From: CAZJJY01 sp964546445
GTDB lineage: Bacteria > Patescibacteriota > Microgenomatia > PFEM01 > JAPLYW01
Direction of reading: 5' to 3'
Assembly: GCA_964546445.1 (NCBI GenBank)
Contig: CAZJJY010000001.1
Span: 1 to 51,912, forward strand
Length of the DNA: 51,912 bases
The translations under genes were made by a program, and so were the position numbers. The first letter of the stretch is position 1. Each line of letters starts with the position of its first letter. The notes under the pieces were generated by a model. It worked only from the letters and a program-made list of their open reading frames with translations. It was not told the origin of the DNA and made no database searches. Shown here one piece after another: positions 7,623 through 15,526 of this stretch.

Positions 7623-8639
7623 ATGAATCTACCCCAAATCAATGAATTAAATTTATCTTCCAAAAAAGTTCTTCTCAGAGCAAATTATGATGTTCCCCTA
7701 AGAAAAAAAGAGAATAAAATAGCTGAGACGGCTCGTATTGATGAATCACTTCCAACAATAGAATATCTTTTAAAAAATAATGCAGAGGTTATTATTGTTT
7801 CTCATCTAGGTCGACCTAAGGGGGAAGTAATTCCTTCCTTGAGTTTAAAACCAGTGGCTGAATATTTAGGAGAACTTTTAGAACAAGAAGTTCCCTTAGT
7901 TACGGAAATTGATAAACTTTCTGAGCAGAATGAATCAGTAGTTTTATTAGAAAATATTCGTTTTTTCAAAGGAGAAGAGGACAATGATAAAGAATTTGCC
8001 TTGAGTCTTTCTAGACAAGCTGATTTTTTTGTTAATGAAGCTTTTGCTTCTCATCAAGCCCATGCTTCAGTAGTAGGTTTGCCTCAACTGTTGCCTTCCG
8101 CTTTTGGTTTTGGCTTCATCAAAGAAATAGAAACATTATCTGCTTTAAGAAAAGAAGCCAAACGTCCATTGGTCGTTATTTTAGGGGGGTTAAAAAAAGG
8201 TAAACTAAGTAGAGTTAAAGATTTAGCTAATTGGGCTGATTACGTTTTAATTGGAGGAAAATTAGCATCTTTTACGGATGATGATTTTCCAACTAATGTT
8301 ATAAAAGCTAAGTTGAATCCAGAAAATAAAGATATTACACTGGAATCATTAAAAGAATTTGAAAAAATTATTAAACAAAGTAAAACTATTGTTTGGGCAG
8401 GGCCAATGGGAATGTTTGAAGAAGAACAATTTAGTCGGGGGACAAAAATGTTGGCAGATATAATTGTTAAAACAAACGCTTTTACGGTTGTTGGTGGCGG
8501 TGATACCCAAGCAGCTTTGAGTAAGTTTGGTCAGGATAAAAAAATTGATTTTATTTCTTCCGGTGGAGGAGCAATGCTAAGGTTCTTGGCTGAAAATTCC
8601 CTACCGGCAATTGAAGCATTAAAAAAAGAAAATGATTAA
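7623..8639 (+). CDS. pgk: Phosphoglycerate kinase, shortened
   Basis: A 338-residue PGK, making ATP from 1,3-bisphosphoglycerate. N-domain motifs are LRANYDVPL, the substrate-binding ARIDESLPT, SHLGRPKG, LLENIRFFKGEE and NEAFASHQAHAS. C-domain motifs are WAGPMGMFE, VVGGGDTQAAL and SSGGGAMLRFL. Usual PGKs have about 390-415 residues. The missing stretch lies after VLIGGKLA, where about 50 residues of the nucleotide-binding domain are absent. The segment normally reading GGAKVSDK is GGLKKGKLS. Catalytic loops at both ends are intact, so it is probably active but compact. It overlaps gap by 8 nt. Confidence 0.88.
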   Translation: MNLPQINELNLSSKKVLLRANYDVPLRKKENKIAETARIDESLPTIEYLLKNNAEVIIVSHLGRPKGEVIPSLSLKPVAEYLGELLEQEVPLVTEIDKLSEQNESVVLLENIRFFKGEEDNDKEFALSLSRQADFFVNEAFASHQAHASVVGLPQLLPSAFGFGFIKEIETLSALRKEAKRPLVVILGGLKKGKLSRVKDLANWADYVLIGGKLASFTDDDFPTNVIKAKLNPENKDITLESLKEFEKIIKQSKTIVWAGPMGMFEEEQFSRGTKMLADIIVKTNAFTVVGGGDTQAALSKFGQDKKIDFISSGGGAMLRFLAENSLPAIEALKKEND

Positions 8640-9651
8640 AATTGGTATTAATGGATTTGGTCGTATAGGTAGAGTAGCTTTAAGAGCGGCCATTTCTAAG
8701 TATTTAAGCAAAGTTAAAGTTGTGGCTATTAACACTTCCGGTTCTATGGATATTGAAGGCTGGGCTCATCTTTTCGAATTTGATACAGTTTATGGGAAAT
8801 TTAATGGTAAGGTTCAGATAGAAAAAGGCGAAGGAGATGAAATTGGGGTGTTAATAATTAACAATCAAAGAATTCCTGTTTTAGCTCAAAGAGATCCAAG
8901 TTTAGTTCCTTGGCGTAAATATGGGGTTGATTTAGTTATAGAATCAACAGGTGTTTTCAAAGATCGCAAATCAGTTTCATCTCATTTTAAAGGAGGAGCT
9001 AAAAAGATTGTTGTTTCTGCTCCAGCTGAAGGAGTTAAGATTTTTTTGATGGGGGTAAATAATAGAGATTACAAAGGAGAGCTAATTGTTAGTAATGCTT
9101 CTTGTACTACTAATTGTGTGGCTCCGATAACAAAAATAATGAAGGATGAGTTTGGTCTTCAGAAAGCAATGATAAGTACTGTCCACGCCTATACGGCCAA
9201 TCAAAACACGATTGATGGTTCTCATGAAGATCTAAGACGAGCTCGAGCCGCTGGAGCCAATATTATTCCTACAACTACCGGAGCTACAACAGCTACGGTA
9301 GAGACAATACCTTCTCTGAAAGGTCTTTTTACTGGTTTATCATTTAGGGTTCCCGTTATTTGTGGTTCAATTACTGATTTTACTTTTTTGACAACCAAAA
9401 GAACCTCTATTAAGGAAGTCAAAAAGATTTTTGAAGAAGCTTCTTTGGGAAAGTATAGAAAAATCATTGAAGTAACTGAAAAACCATTAGTTTCTTCAGA
9501 TATTATTGGCAATTCTGCCTCAGCTATTGTTGATCTTTCTCTGATAGAAGTTATTGATGGTGATATGGTTAAAGTTGTTGCTTGGTATGATAATGAATGG
9601 GGTTATTCTTGTCGTCTAATTGAGGAGGCTATATGGATAAGCGAACATTAG
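8632..9651 (+). CDS. gap: Glyceraldehyde-3-phosphate dehydrogenase
   Basis: A 339-residue GAPDH oxidising glyceraldehyde 3-phosphate with inorganic phosphate to 1,3-bisphosphoglycerate. The dinucleotide fold starts GINGFGRIGR. The catalytic site is SNASCTTNC with Cys158, and the activating His is in STVHAYT. WYDNEWGYS near the C-terminus is diagnostic. The residue ending strand 2, normally Asp in NAD-specific enzymes (AIND), is Thr35 (AINTSG), which removes the usual discrimination against NADP. Cofactor use therefore cannot be assumed to be NAD. It overlaps pgk by 8 nt and deoC by 19 nt. Confidence 0.92.
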   Translation: MIKIGINGFGRIGRVALRAAISKYLSKVKVVAINTSGSMDIEGWAHLFEFDTVYGKFNGKVQIEKGEGDEIGVLIINNQRIPVLAQRDPSLVPWRKYGVDLVIESTGVFKDRKSVSSHFKGGAKKIVVSAPAEGVKIFLMGVNNRDYKGELIVSNASCTTNCVAPITKIMKDEFGLQKAMISTVHAYTANQNTIDGSHEDLRRARAAGANIIPTTTGATTATVETIPSLKGLFTGLSFRVPVICGSITDFTFLTTKRTSIKEVKKIFEEASLGKYRKIIEVTEKPLVSSDIIGNSASAIVDLSLIEVIDGDMVKVVAWYDNEWGYSCRLIEEAIWISEH

Positions 9652-10298
9652 CTAAATATCTAGATTTTGCTAATCATCATCAAGATGCGACTTTAGAGCA
9701 AATAAAAGAGTTATGTTCATTGGTGAGAAAGCATGGATTTCATTCTGCTTTTGTTAATCCTTATTATTTAAAAGAGGCGAAAGAATATTTAGATGGTAAG
9801 GCAACTTTAGGAACAGTTGTTTCTTTTCCTTTAGGCCAAGAGACTAAAGATATTAAGCTTCTTTCTGTTATTGAAGCTGTCAATAAAGGAGCTGATGAAT
9901 TGGATGTTTCGATGAATGTCGGTCTTTTTAAGGCTAGAAAATATGATGAGTGTTTTCAAGAGATGAAGGCTATTGTTGATATGGCCAAGATGAGAAAAAC
10001 AAAAGTTTTGGTTAAGTTTATTATTGAAACAGGTCTATTAACTGATAAAGAAATTCAAAAAGCTTCTTTGTTAGTTTTAAAATCAGGAGCTGATTTTATA
10101 AAAACCTGTTCTGGGATGGGGCCTAGAGGGGCGAGTTTAAAGGATGTTGACTTAATTAAAAGAGCGGTTAAAGATAAGATAATGATAAAGGTAGCTGGTG
10201 GAGTAGATACATTAGAAGAAGCGATGGGATTTATAAAGAAAGGAGTTGATCGTATCGGAACTTCTCAAGCGGTCAAAATTATTAATGAATGTTCGTGA
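9633..10298 (+). CDS. deoC: Deoxyribose-phosphate aldolase
   Basis: A 221-residue class I aldolase cleaving 2-deoxyribose 5-phosphate to glyceraldehyde 3-phosphate and acetaldehyde. VSFPLGQE and GADELDVSMNVG (with the proton-relay Asp) are typical. The Schiff-base Lys157 lies in FIKTCSG, and the second active-site Lys186 in MIKVAGG. Phosphate-binding residues near the C-terminus (RIGTSQA) are present. It starts 19 nt inside gap, so translation is probably coupled. Its product feeds directly into GAPDH and aldolase, which makes its place between them metabolically sensible for using deoxynucleosides or DNA as carbon. Confidence 0.92.
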   Translation: MDKRTLAKYLDFANHHQDATLEQIKELCSLVRKHGFHSAFVNPYYLKEAKEYLDGKATLGTVVSFPLGQETKDIKLLSVIEAVNKGADELDVSMNVGLFKARKYDECFQEMKAIVDMAKMRKTKVLVKFIIETGLLTDKEIQKASLLVLKSGADFIKTCSGMGPRGASLKDVDLIKRAVKDKIMIKVAGGVDTLEEAMGFIKKGVDRIGTSQAVKIINECS

Positions 10299-11193
10299 AA
10301 TTTTAGAACAGGCTAAAAATGAAGGTTTTGCCTTGGGAGCTTTTAATGCTGGTAGCTTAGAGATTGCCAAGGCCGTTATTCAGGCTTCAAAGAGTCAAAA
10401 TTTACCTTTAATTATAGAAACTTCAAGTGGAGAAGCGGAACACTTTGGACAAAAAAACTTTTTAGATGTTGTGAAGAATTTTAAAGAAGAAAATAATTTG
10501 TTTTTATTTACCAATCTTGATCATGGTCCGGGGTTGGAGGAATGTCAAAGAGCCATTGAATTAGGTTATGATCTTATTCATTTCGATGGTTCTTCTTTAC
10601 CAATTGAGGAGAATATTAAGATTACTAAAGTCTTGGTAGAACAGGCTCATCAAAAAGGAATTTTGGTAGAGGCAGAGATAGATAAGATTTTTGGTGAATC
10701 TCAAAAAAATGAGGAGACTTCGGAATCAATTCAAGCAATGGCTAATTATACAGATCCAGATAAGGCCTTTGATTTTGTTTCTCAAACAGGATGTGATATT
10801 TTGGCCGTTTTTGTGGGTAATCTTCATGGTGTTTATCAAGATTCTCCAAAATTAGACTTTGATTGTCTAAGAATGTTAGCTCAAAAACTACCTTGTTTTT
10901 TATCTCTTCATGGTGGTTCAGGGATAGAGGAAGAAGATATAAAAAAGGCAATTTCTATTGGGAGAGTAGTTAAAGTTAATGTTAATACAGAACTAAGATT
11001 AGCTTACAAGGAGACTTTGGAAAACGTTTTACGTGGTTCTGATGAGATAGCTATTTATAAAATTATGCCTCCAGTTATTGCAGCCATGCAAAAAATAGTT
11101 GAAGAAAAGATCCAATTATTCAAGGGTTTAAGACAGGAAGATCAAGAACAAAAAGAGCAACCAAATAACCAAGAAGAACAAAATGAAATATGA
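10285..11193 (+). CDS. fba: Class II fructose-bisphosphate aldolase family protein
   Basis: A 302-residue Zn-dependent aldolase of the FbaA/GatY family. The start at ATG 10285 gives MNVREILEQAKNEGFALGAFN, the usual family N-terminus; a TTG at 10246 would add 13 non-homologous residues. NLDHGPG (His80) carries the first metal ligand and the adjacent Asp, AEIDKI the acidic region, GNLHGVY and SLHGGSG the other metal His residues, and NVNTELR the phosphate loop. Fructose 1,6-bisphosphate is the likely substrate, but tagatose-bisphosphate aldolases are close relatives. The last 20 or so residues are a Gln/Glu-rich tail outside the barrel. It overlaps deoC by 14 nt and the PfkB gene by 11 nt. Confidence 0.87.
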   Translation: MNVREILEQAKNEGFALGAFNAGSLEIAKAVIQASKSQNLPLIIETSSGEAEHFGQKNFLDVVKNFKEENNLFLFTNLDHGPGLEECQRAIELGYDLIHFDGSSLPIEENIKITKVLVEQAHQKGILVEAEIDKIFGESQKNEETSESIQAMANYTDPDKAFDFVSQTGCDILAVFVGNLHGVYQDSPKLDFDCLRMLAQKLPCFLSLHGGSGIEEEDIKKAISIGRVVKVNVNTELRLAYKETLENVLRGSDEIAIYKIMPPVIAAMQKIVEEKIQLFKGLRQEDQEQKEQPNNQEEQNEI

Positions 11194-12127
11194 TGCTATC
11201 AGCTTTGGTTCAGCAGTTTTAGATGTCTTTATAAAATCACCTGAAATAAAGATTATCGACTCAAAAGAGTTTTTTAATAAAAAAGCTTTGCTCTTACCTT
11301 ATGGAGTTAAGTCTGAAGTAGAAGAGTTGACAGTTACTTCTGGAGGAGGAGGGACAAATACGGCGGTAGGTTTATCTCGCTTGGGTTTAAAGACGGCTGT
11401 GGTAGCTCGTTGTGGTTGGGATTTCGGTGGTAAGATTATTCGTCAAGAAATTAAAAAGGAAAAAGTCTCAGATGAATTTTTGGTTCAACTTGAAGGAGAA
11501 AGAACAGATTATTCGACTATCTTGATTGGTCCTGATGGAAATAGAACGATTTTGGTTTATAGAGGAGGGACAAGTTTAGAAAAGTCAGTTATTGATTTTA
11601 AAAATCTAAATAGTTTTTACTTTTGCATTTCTTCTTTAGAAGGTAATTTAGATTTACTAAAAGAATTGGTTTCTTTTGCTTCAAAATGTCATATAAAAGT
11701 CGTCTTAAATCCTGGTCGTAGAGAAATAAAGAAAAGGGAGGAATTGCTTGATATTATCAAAGAAGTTAATTTTCTTATCTTAAATGAAAAAGAGGCTTCC
11801 TTATTAAATCAAGATAAAAAGGAAGAGGGACTATCTTCCTTGCTGTCTAAGACAAAACTTATTATTACTAAAGGTGTTAATGGTGTTTGTTTATATAAAA
11901 AAGGAAAAAGAGAGATAGTAAAGAAAGCTCTAAAGACAAAGATGGTCGATCAAACAGGAGCTGGTGATGGTTTTATATCTGGTTTTGTTGGAGGTCTAGC
12001 AAAAGGTTATCCTTTAGAAAAAGCTTTGGATTTAGGGATTGCTAATGGGGCTTCAGTGGTAACTAAGACGGGAGCAAAAGAAGGTTTGATAAAAGAAAAA
12101 GAACTTGATTTTTGGTTAAAAAAATAA
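11183..12127 (+). CDS. PfkB/ribokinase-family sugar or nucleoside kinase
   Basis: A 314-residue kinase of the ribokinase superfamily. GSAVLDVFI and SGGGGTNTAVGLSRLG form the substrate-side signature. ARCGWDFGG follows, and the C-terminal DQTGAGDGFISGF motif contains the anion hole and the catalytic base Asp262. The family covers ribokinase, adenosine/nucleoside kinase, fructokinase and minor 6-phosphofructokinase, and the sequence alone does not choose between them. Being last in an operon with aldolase, DeoC and a LOG-like protein, it could supply fructose 1,6-bisphosphate or phosphorylate ribose or a nucleoside. No obvious terminator follows in the 100 nt before the next gene. Confidence 0.82.
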   Translation: MKYDAISFGSAVLDVFIKSPEIKIIDSKEFFNKKALLLPYGVKSEVEELTVTSGGGGTNTAVGLSRLGLKTAVVARCGWDFGGKIIRQEIKKEKVSDEFLVQLEGERTDYSTILIGPDGNRTILVYRGGTSLEKSVIDFKNLNSFYFCISSLEGNLDLLKELVSFASKCHIKVVLNPGRREIKKREELLDIIKEVNFLILNEKEASLLNQDKKEEGLSSLLSKTKLIITKGVNGVCLYKKGKREIVKKALKTKMVDQTGAGDGFISGFVGGLAKGYPLEKALDLGIANGASVVTKTGAKEGLIKEKELDFWLKK

Positions 12128-12228
12128 AGATTAGTCACTTCTAGTATTGGTAAAAAAACTGCCTTAAAGCTTATAATTTAATACTATTAGTGTAATTAAT
12201 TTACTCTATAAATTAAGGAAAAATTAAG

Positions 12229-13209
12229 ATGAATATTAGATTAAATAAAGAAAAAGAAATTAAACAAGAAGAACTAATTAAAGAAGACAAGCCAAAAAGA
12301 AAAAGAAAAAAACAACCTCCCAAAGGAAGTCGTTGGACAATAGTTGTCGCTTTCTTTTTAAGCTTAGGAATTATCGCCATTTTTTATTTACAGAAAGAGT
12401 TTCCTTTATTTTGGGAAAAGGTCACTTCTCCTTTGGTTATTAGCAATCTTTCAAAAGAAGAAAAATTTGATGCTAGTTCGGTTTTATCAGAAATTAAAGA
12501 TTTGACCAAAGACCTTCGTGGTAGTTATGGAGTTTATGTTTATAGAATGGATGATAGAAAAGAATATGGTCTTAATCAAGATAAGATTTTTCCAGCGGCT
12601 TCTTTGATGAAATTACCAGTGATGATTACTTTGTATCAGAAGGTAGAAACGGGGAAGGTTGATTTAGAAACAAAATATATTTTAAAAGAAAAAGACAAGA
12701 GAACAGGGGCGGGTATTTTGCAAAATAGAACTGTTGGCTCTTCTTATTCTTATCGAGAATTAGCTGAGTTAATGGGCCATTATTCTGACAACACAGCCTT
12801 TTTTGTTTTAAGAAATATTTTGACTGATCAAGAAATTCAAAAAACAGTTTTTGATTTAGGTATGAAAGAAACGTCATTAAGGGATTTTGAGACAACACCA
12901 AAAGATATGGGGTTTCTTTTCCGAGAGCTTTTTAAAGGGAATATTTTAAATAATAGAAATCGTGATGAGATATTGTCTTTCTTAACTGATACTGTCTTTG
13001 AAGATTGGATACCTCAAGGAGTTCCTGAGGGAACTAAAGTTTCTCATAAAATTGGTCAAGATTTAGGAACTTTTTCAGATGGGGGAATTATTTTCGCTTC
13101 TCGCCCTTTTGTTTTAATAATAATGTCTAGCAATTCAAGACAAAAAGAAGTGAATAATATTTTACCTGAGATTACAAAGAGGGTGTGGGTTTTTGAGAAT
13201 CCTCAATAA
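12229..13209 (+). CDS. Beta-lactamase-fold serine hydrolase, membrane-anchored
   Basis: A 326-residue protein with a very basic N-terminal tail, one transmembrane helix (about residues 37-58) and a class A beta-lactamase-like domain (PF13354) outside the cell. The SxxK motif is SLMK with Ser125 and Lys128, the SDN motif is at 186-188, and a KIG triad starts at residue 274 in place of KTG/KSG. The omega loop with the deacylating Glu166 of true class A beta-lactamases is missing: the SLRDF segment runs straight into ETTPKDM. A D,D-peptidase or penicillin-binding role is therefore more likely than antibiotic hydrolysis. AAGGA precedes the start. The 3' end overlaps the convergent PBP gene by 38 nt. 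Confidence 0.8.
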   Translation: MNIRLNKEKEIKQEELIKEDKPKRKRKKQPPKGSRWTIVVAFFLSLGIIAIFYLQKEFPLFWEKVTSPLVISNLSKEEKFDASSVLSEIKDLTKDLRGSYGVYVYRMDDRKEYGLNQDKIFPAASLMKLPVMITLYQKVETGKVDLETKYILKEKDKRTGAGILQNRTVGSSYSYRELAELMGHYSDNTAFFVLRNILTDQEIQKTVFDLGMKETSLRDFETTPKDMGFLFRELFKGNILNNRNRDEILSFLTDTVFEDWIPQGVPEGTKVSHKIGQDLGTFSDGGIIFASRPFVLIIMSSNSRQKEVNNILPEITKRVWVFENPQ

Positions 13210-15517
13210 TCTTTTTAATTTCTTCTGCATTGCAATGAGTTTTAGGTTCAGTTCCTGGTAAAAATAATTCCCATTTGGTTGGGCAGCCATTACAGGGTAG
13301 GGTGTTGGTTAAAGAACAAACCTGGATTTTTCGAAGATCTTTTGGTTGGTTAAATTCCTTATCAGGAATATCTTTTAGAAGATAGGTCATCGTTTTATTC
13401 CAAATAGGAGAAGCTCCAGTTACTCCTGAAGCGACATAGCTCATCGGGGTATTATCATTATTACCAACCCAAGTAGCGACTAAATAATCAACAGTATAAC
13501 CGATTGTCCAGTTATCTCTTTGGTTTTGGGTTGTCCCTGTCTTAACGGCCACATGAGAATGATCTTTAATATTCAATAAAGAGGAAGGTCCAAAAGCAGG
13601 TGTTCGGGCTCGGTTATCAGATAAAATATCAGTTAGAAGATAGGCAATATTGGCTGGTAAAACTTTTTGGGGTTTTAAATTATCTTTTTGACTTTCAATT
13701 ATTTCACCTTTGTAGTTTTTAATTTCTAAAATTGGGTTAAGGTTTGCCTTTGAACCTAAATTAGCTAAAGTTCCATAGACGACAGCCAAATCAATCATTC
13801 TTATTTCTCCTCCACCTAGAGTTAAAGATAATCCAAAACGACTAGGATCATCCCAACTGGTAATACCCATTTTTTGCCCCATTTCAATCATTTGTTCTAC
13901 ACCTAAAGCCGAAAGGACCTTAACAGCAGGGATATTATAAGAAGAAGCTAGAGCGGTACGGAGAGTAACGTTGCCGTGGAAGCGATTATCATAGTTCTTA
14001 GGACTGTAAGGTTCGGTTCCTGGTAGAAAGTAGGTAATAGGTGTATCGGGGATAATAGTGGCTGGGGTAAAACCGTTTTGTAAAGCGACAGCATAGTTTA
14101 TTGGTTTAATGGCTGATCCTGGTTGTCTTAAACTTAGAGTAACGTTAACATTGCCGTCATTTTCTTCTGAAAAATAATCTCTAGAACCAACCATGGCTAA
14201 GATCTCTCCATTTTGAGGATTAGTGACTAAAGCTGCTCCATTACCGATTTTCAGACGGTTTAGTTGGTTAATTTCCTGGGTCACTATTTCTTGGGTTTTT
14301 TGATGGATTTCTAAATCTAGAGAAGTCGTAACTTCTAACCCTCCTTCTTCAATCATCCTTTCCCCATATTTCTGAGACAAGAACTCTTTGACATACATGA
14401 CAAAATGGGGAGCTTCAATATTAGTTTTCTGAGGAACAAATTTAATTTCTTTTCTGACTGCCTCTTCTTCTTGTTCTGGAGTAATAAAACCTTCCTGGCG
14501 CATTCTTCCTAAAACTATTTTTTGCCTTTCTTTAGCTAATTTGGGGAAAGCTCCAAAAGGGGAATAAGTAGTTGGAGAAGCAGGTAATCCAGCTAATAAA
14601 GCAGCCTCAGTTAGGGTTAACTCCTCAACGCTTTTATCAAAATATATTTGTGAAGCTTCTTCGATTCCGTAAGTAGCCCCGCCATAACCAACTTCATTTA
14701 GGTACATTTGTAATATTTCATCCTTAGAAAATTTAATTTCAACCATGATAGCTAAAATAAATTCTCTAATTTTTCTTTTTAATGTTCTTTCGGGAGTGAG
14801 CAAGGCATTTTTAACCAATTGTTGAGTAATTGTTGAACCTCCATAAAGCTTTTTTCCTTTAAGATTTGTCAAGACAGCTCTGAAAATGCCTTTGGGGGAA
14901 AAACCATGATGTTGATAGAATTCAGCGTCTTCAATGGCAATGGTAGCTTGAATTAGATGTAAAGGAACCTCTTGAAGATCGATTAGAGTTCTGTTTTGCC
15001 CACGATAGATTTTATATAAAAGATTTCCATTTCGGTCATATATTTTAGTAGAAACAATTTGATTCCTGGTTATTAATTTATTGGGGTTAGGAAGACCTTT
15101 TAAGATAAAAAAATAGGTTAAGAAGCCAAGAACAAGAATAAAAAGAATGGTAAAAATGGTAATAATCTTTTTCGTAGAGAGTTTAAAAAGAGATTTAAAA
15201 GAGAAAAGTAATTTTAAAGATAATTGTTTTATTTTATGAGGCCATCTAGGGAAGAGAACAACCGTTTTTTTCTTTGATTTCTTTCTTCTTTCGATTTTTA
15301 TCTCTATCCCAATTTTAGGGAGCCTTAATTTACGTTTTTTCCCTTTCTTCTTCTGCCCTTCTTTAATTAAAGAAGGAATCTTTTTAAGAAGATTAAAAAG
15401 ATAGCCTAAGAAAATAATGACTATTAAGAATAGCCAATAAAAGGGTTTTCCAATTTTTTCTAAAATTAAGGGCAAGGATTTTAGAGGATTGAAGGTTCCT
15501 GTCCTTTTACCTTCCAT
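13172..15517 (-). CDS. Class A penicillin-binding protein with extended N-terminus
   Basis: A 781-residue bifunctional peptidoglycan synthase. The GT51 glycosyltransferase domain has AIEDAEFYQHHG with the catalytic Glu, GGSTITQQLVKN and RKIREF. The transpeptidase domain has SAIK (Ser468, Lys471), SYN and KTGT (Lys659). The N-terminus is unusual: a first hydrophobic helix at about 25-45, a Lys/Arg-rich stretch, then a second helix at about 122-142 before the GT domain, while typical PBP1 proteins have one. It is the second gene of a two-gene unit, 9 nt after its paralogue. Several Cys near the C-terminus could form disulfides. Confidence 0.92.
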   Translation of the reverse strand: MEGKRTGTFNPLKSLPLILEKIGKPFYWLFLIVIIFLGYLFNLLKKIPSLIKEGQKKKGKKRKLRLPKIGIEIKIERRKKSKKKTVVLFPRWPHKIKQLSLKLLFSFKSLFKLSTKKIITIFTILFILVLGFLTYFFILKGLPNPNKLITRNQIVSTKIYDRNGNLLYKIYRGQNRTLIDLQEVPLHLIQATIAIEDAEFYQHHGFSPKGIFRAVLTNLKGKKLYGGSTITQQLVKNALLTPERTLKRKIREFILAIMVEIKFSKDEILQMYLNEVGYGGATYGIEEASQIYFDKSVEELTLTEAALLAGLPASPTTYSPFGAFPKLAKERQKIVLGRMRQEGFITPEQEEEAVRKEIKFVPQKTNIEAPHFVMYVKEFLSQKYGERMIEEGGLEVTTSLDLEIHQKTQEIVTQEINQLNRLKIGNGAALVTNPQNGEILAMVGSRDYFSEENDGNVNVTLSLRQPGSAIKPINYAVALQNGFTPATIIPDTPITYFLPGTEPYSPKNYDNRFHGNVTLRTALASSYNIPAVKVLSALGVEQMIEMGQKMGITSWDDPSRFGLSLTLGGGEIRMIDLAVVYGTLANLGSKANLNPILEIKNYKGEIIESQKDNLKPQKVLPANIAYLLTDILSDNRARTPAFGPSSLLNIKDHSHVAVKTGTTQNQRDNWTIGYTVDYLVATWVGNNDNTPMSYVASGVTGASPIWNKTMTYLLKDIPDKEFNQPKDLRKIQVCSLTNTLPCNGCPTKWELFLPGTEPKTHCNAEEIKKIIEDSQKPTPSL
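14784..14842 (-). repeat. 59-bp identical segment shared with the paralogous PBP gene
   Basis: This stretch inside the GT51 domain codes for the segment around GGSTITQQLVKN and is identical, base for base by my reading, to 17313-17371 in the upstream PBP gene. Flanking codons differ, so the identity looks like recent conversion or very strong constraint. Confidence 0.7.
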
Positions 15518-15526
15518 GCTTCGTTA

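Noticed and set aside
12128..12228. TAGTATT and AATACTA as a terminator hairpin after the PfkB gene
   Set aside because: The arms are AT-only, about 35 nt apart, and without a T run.
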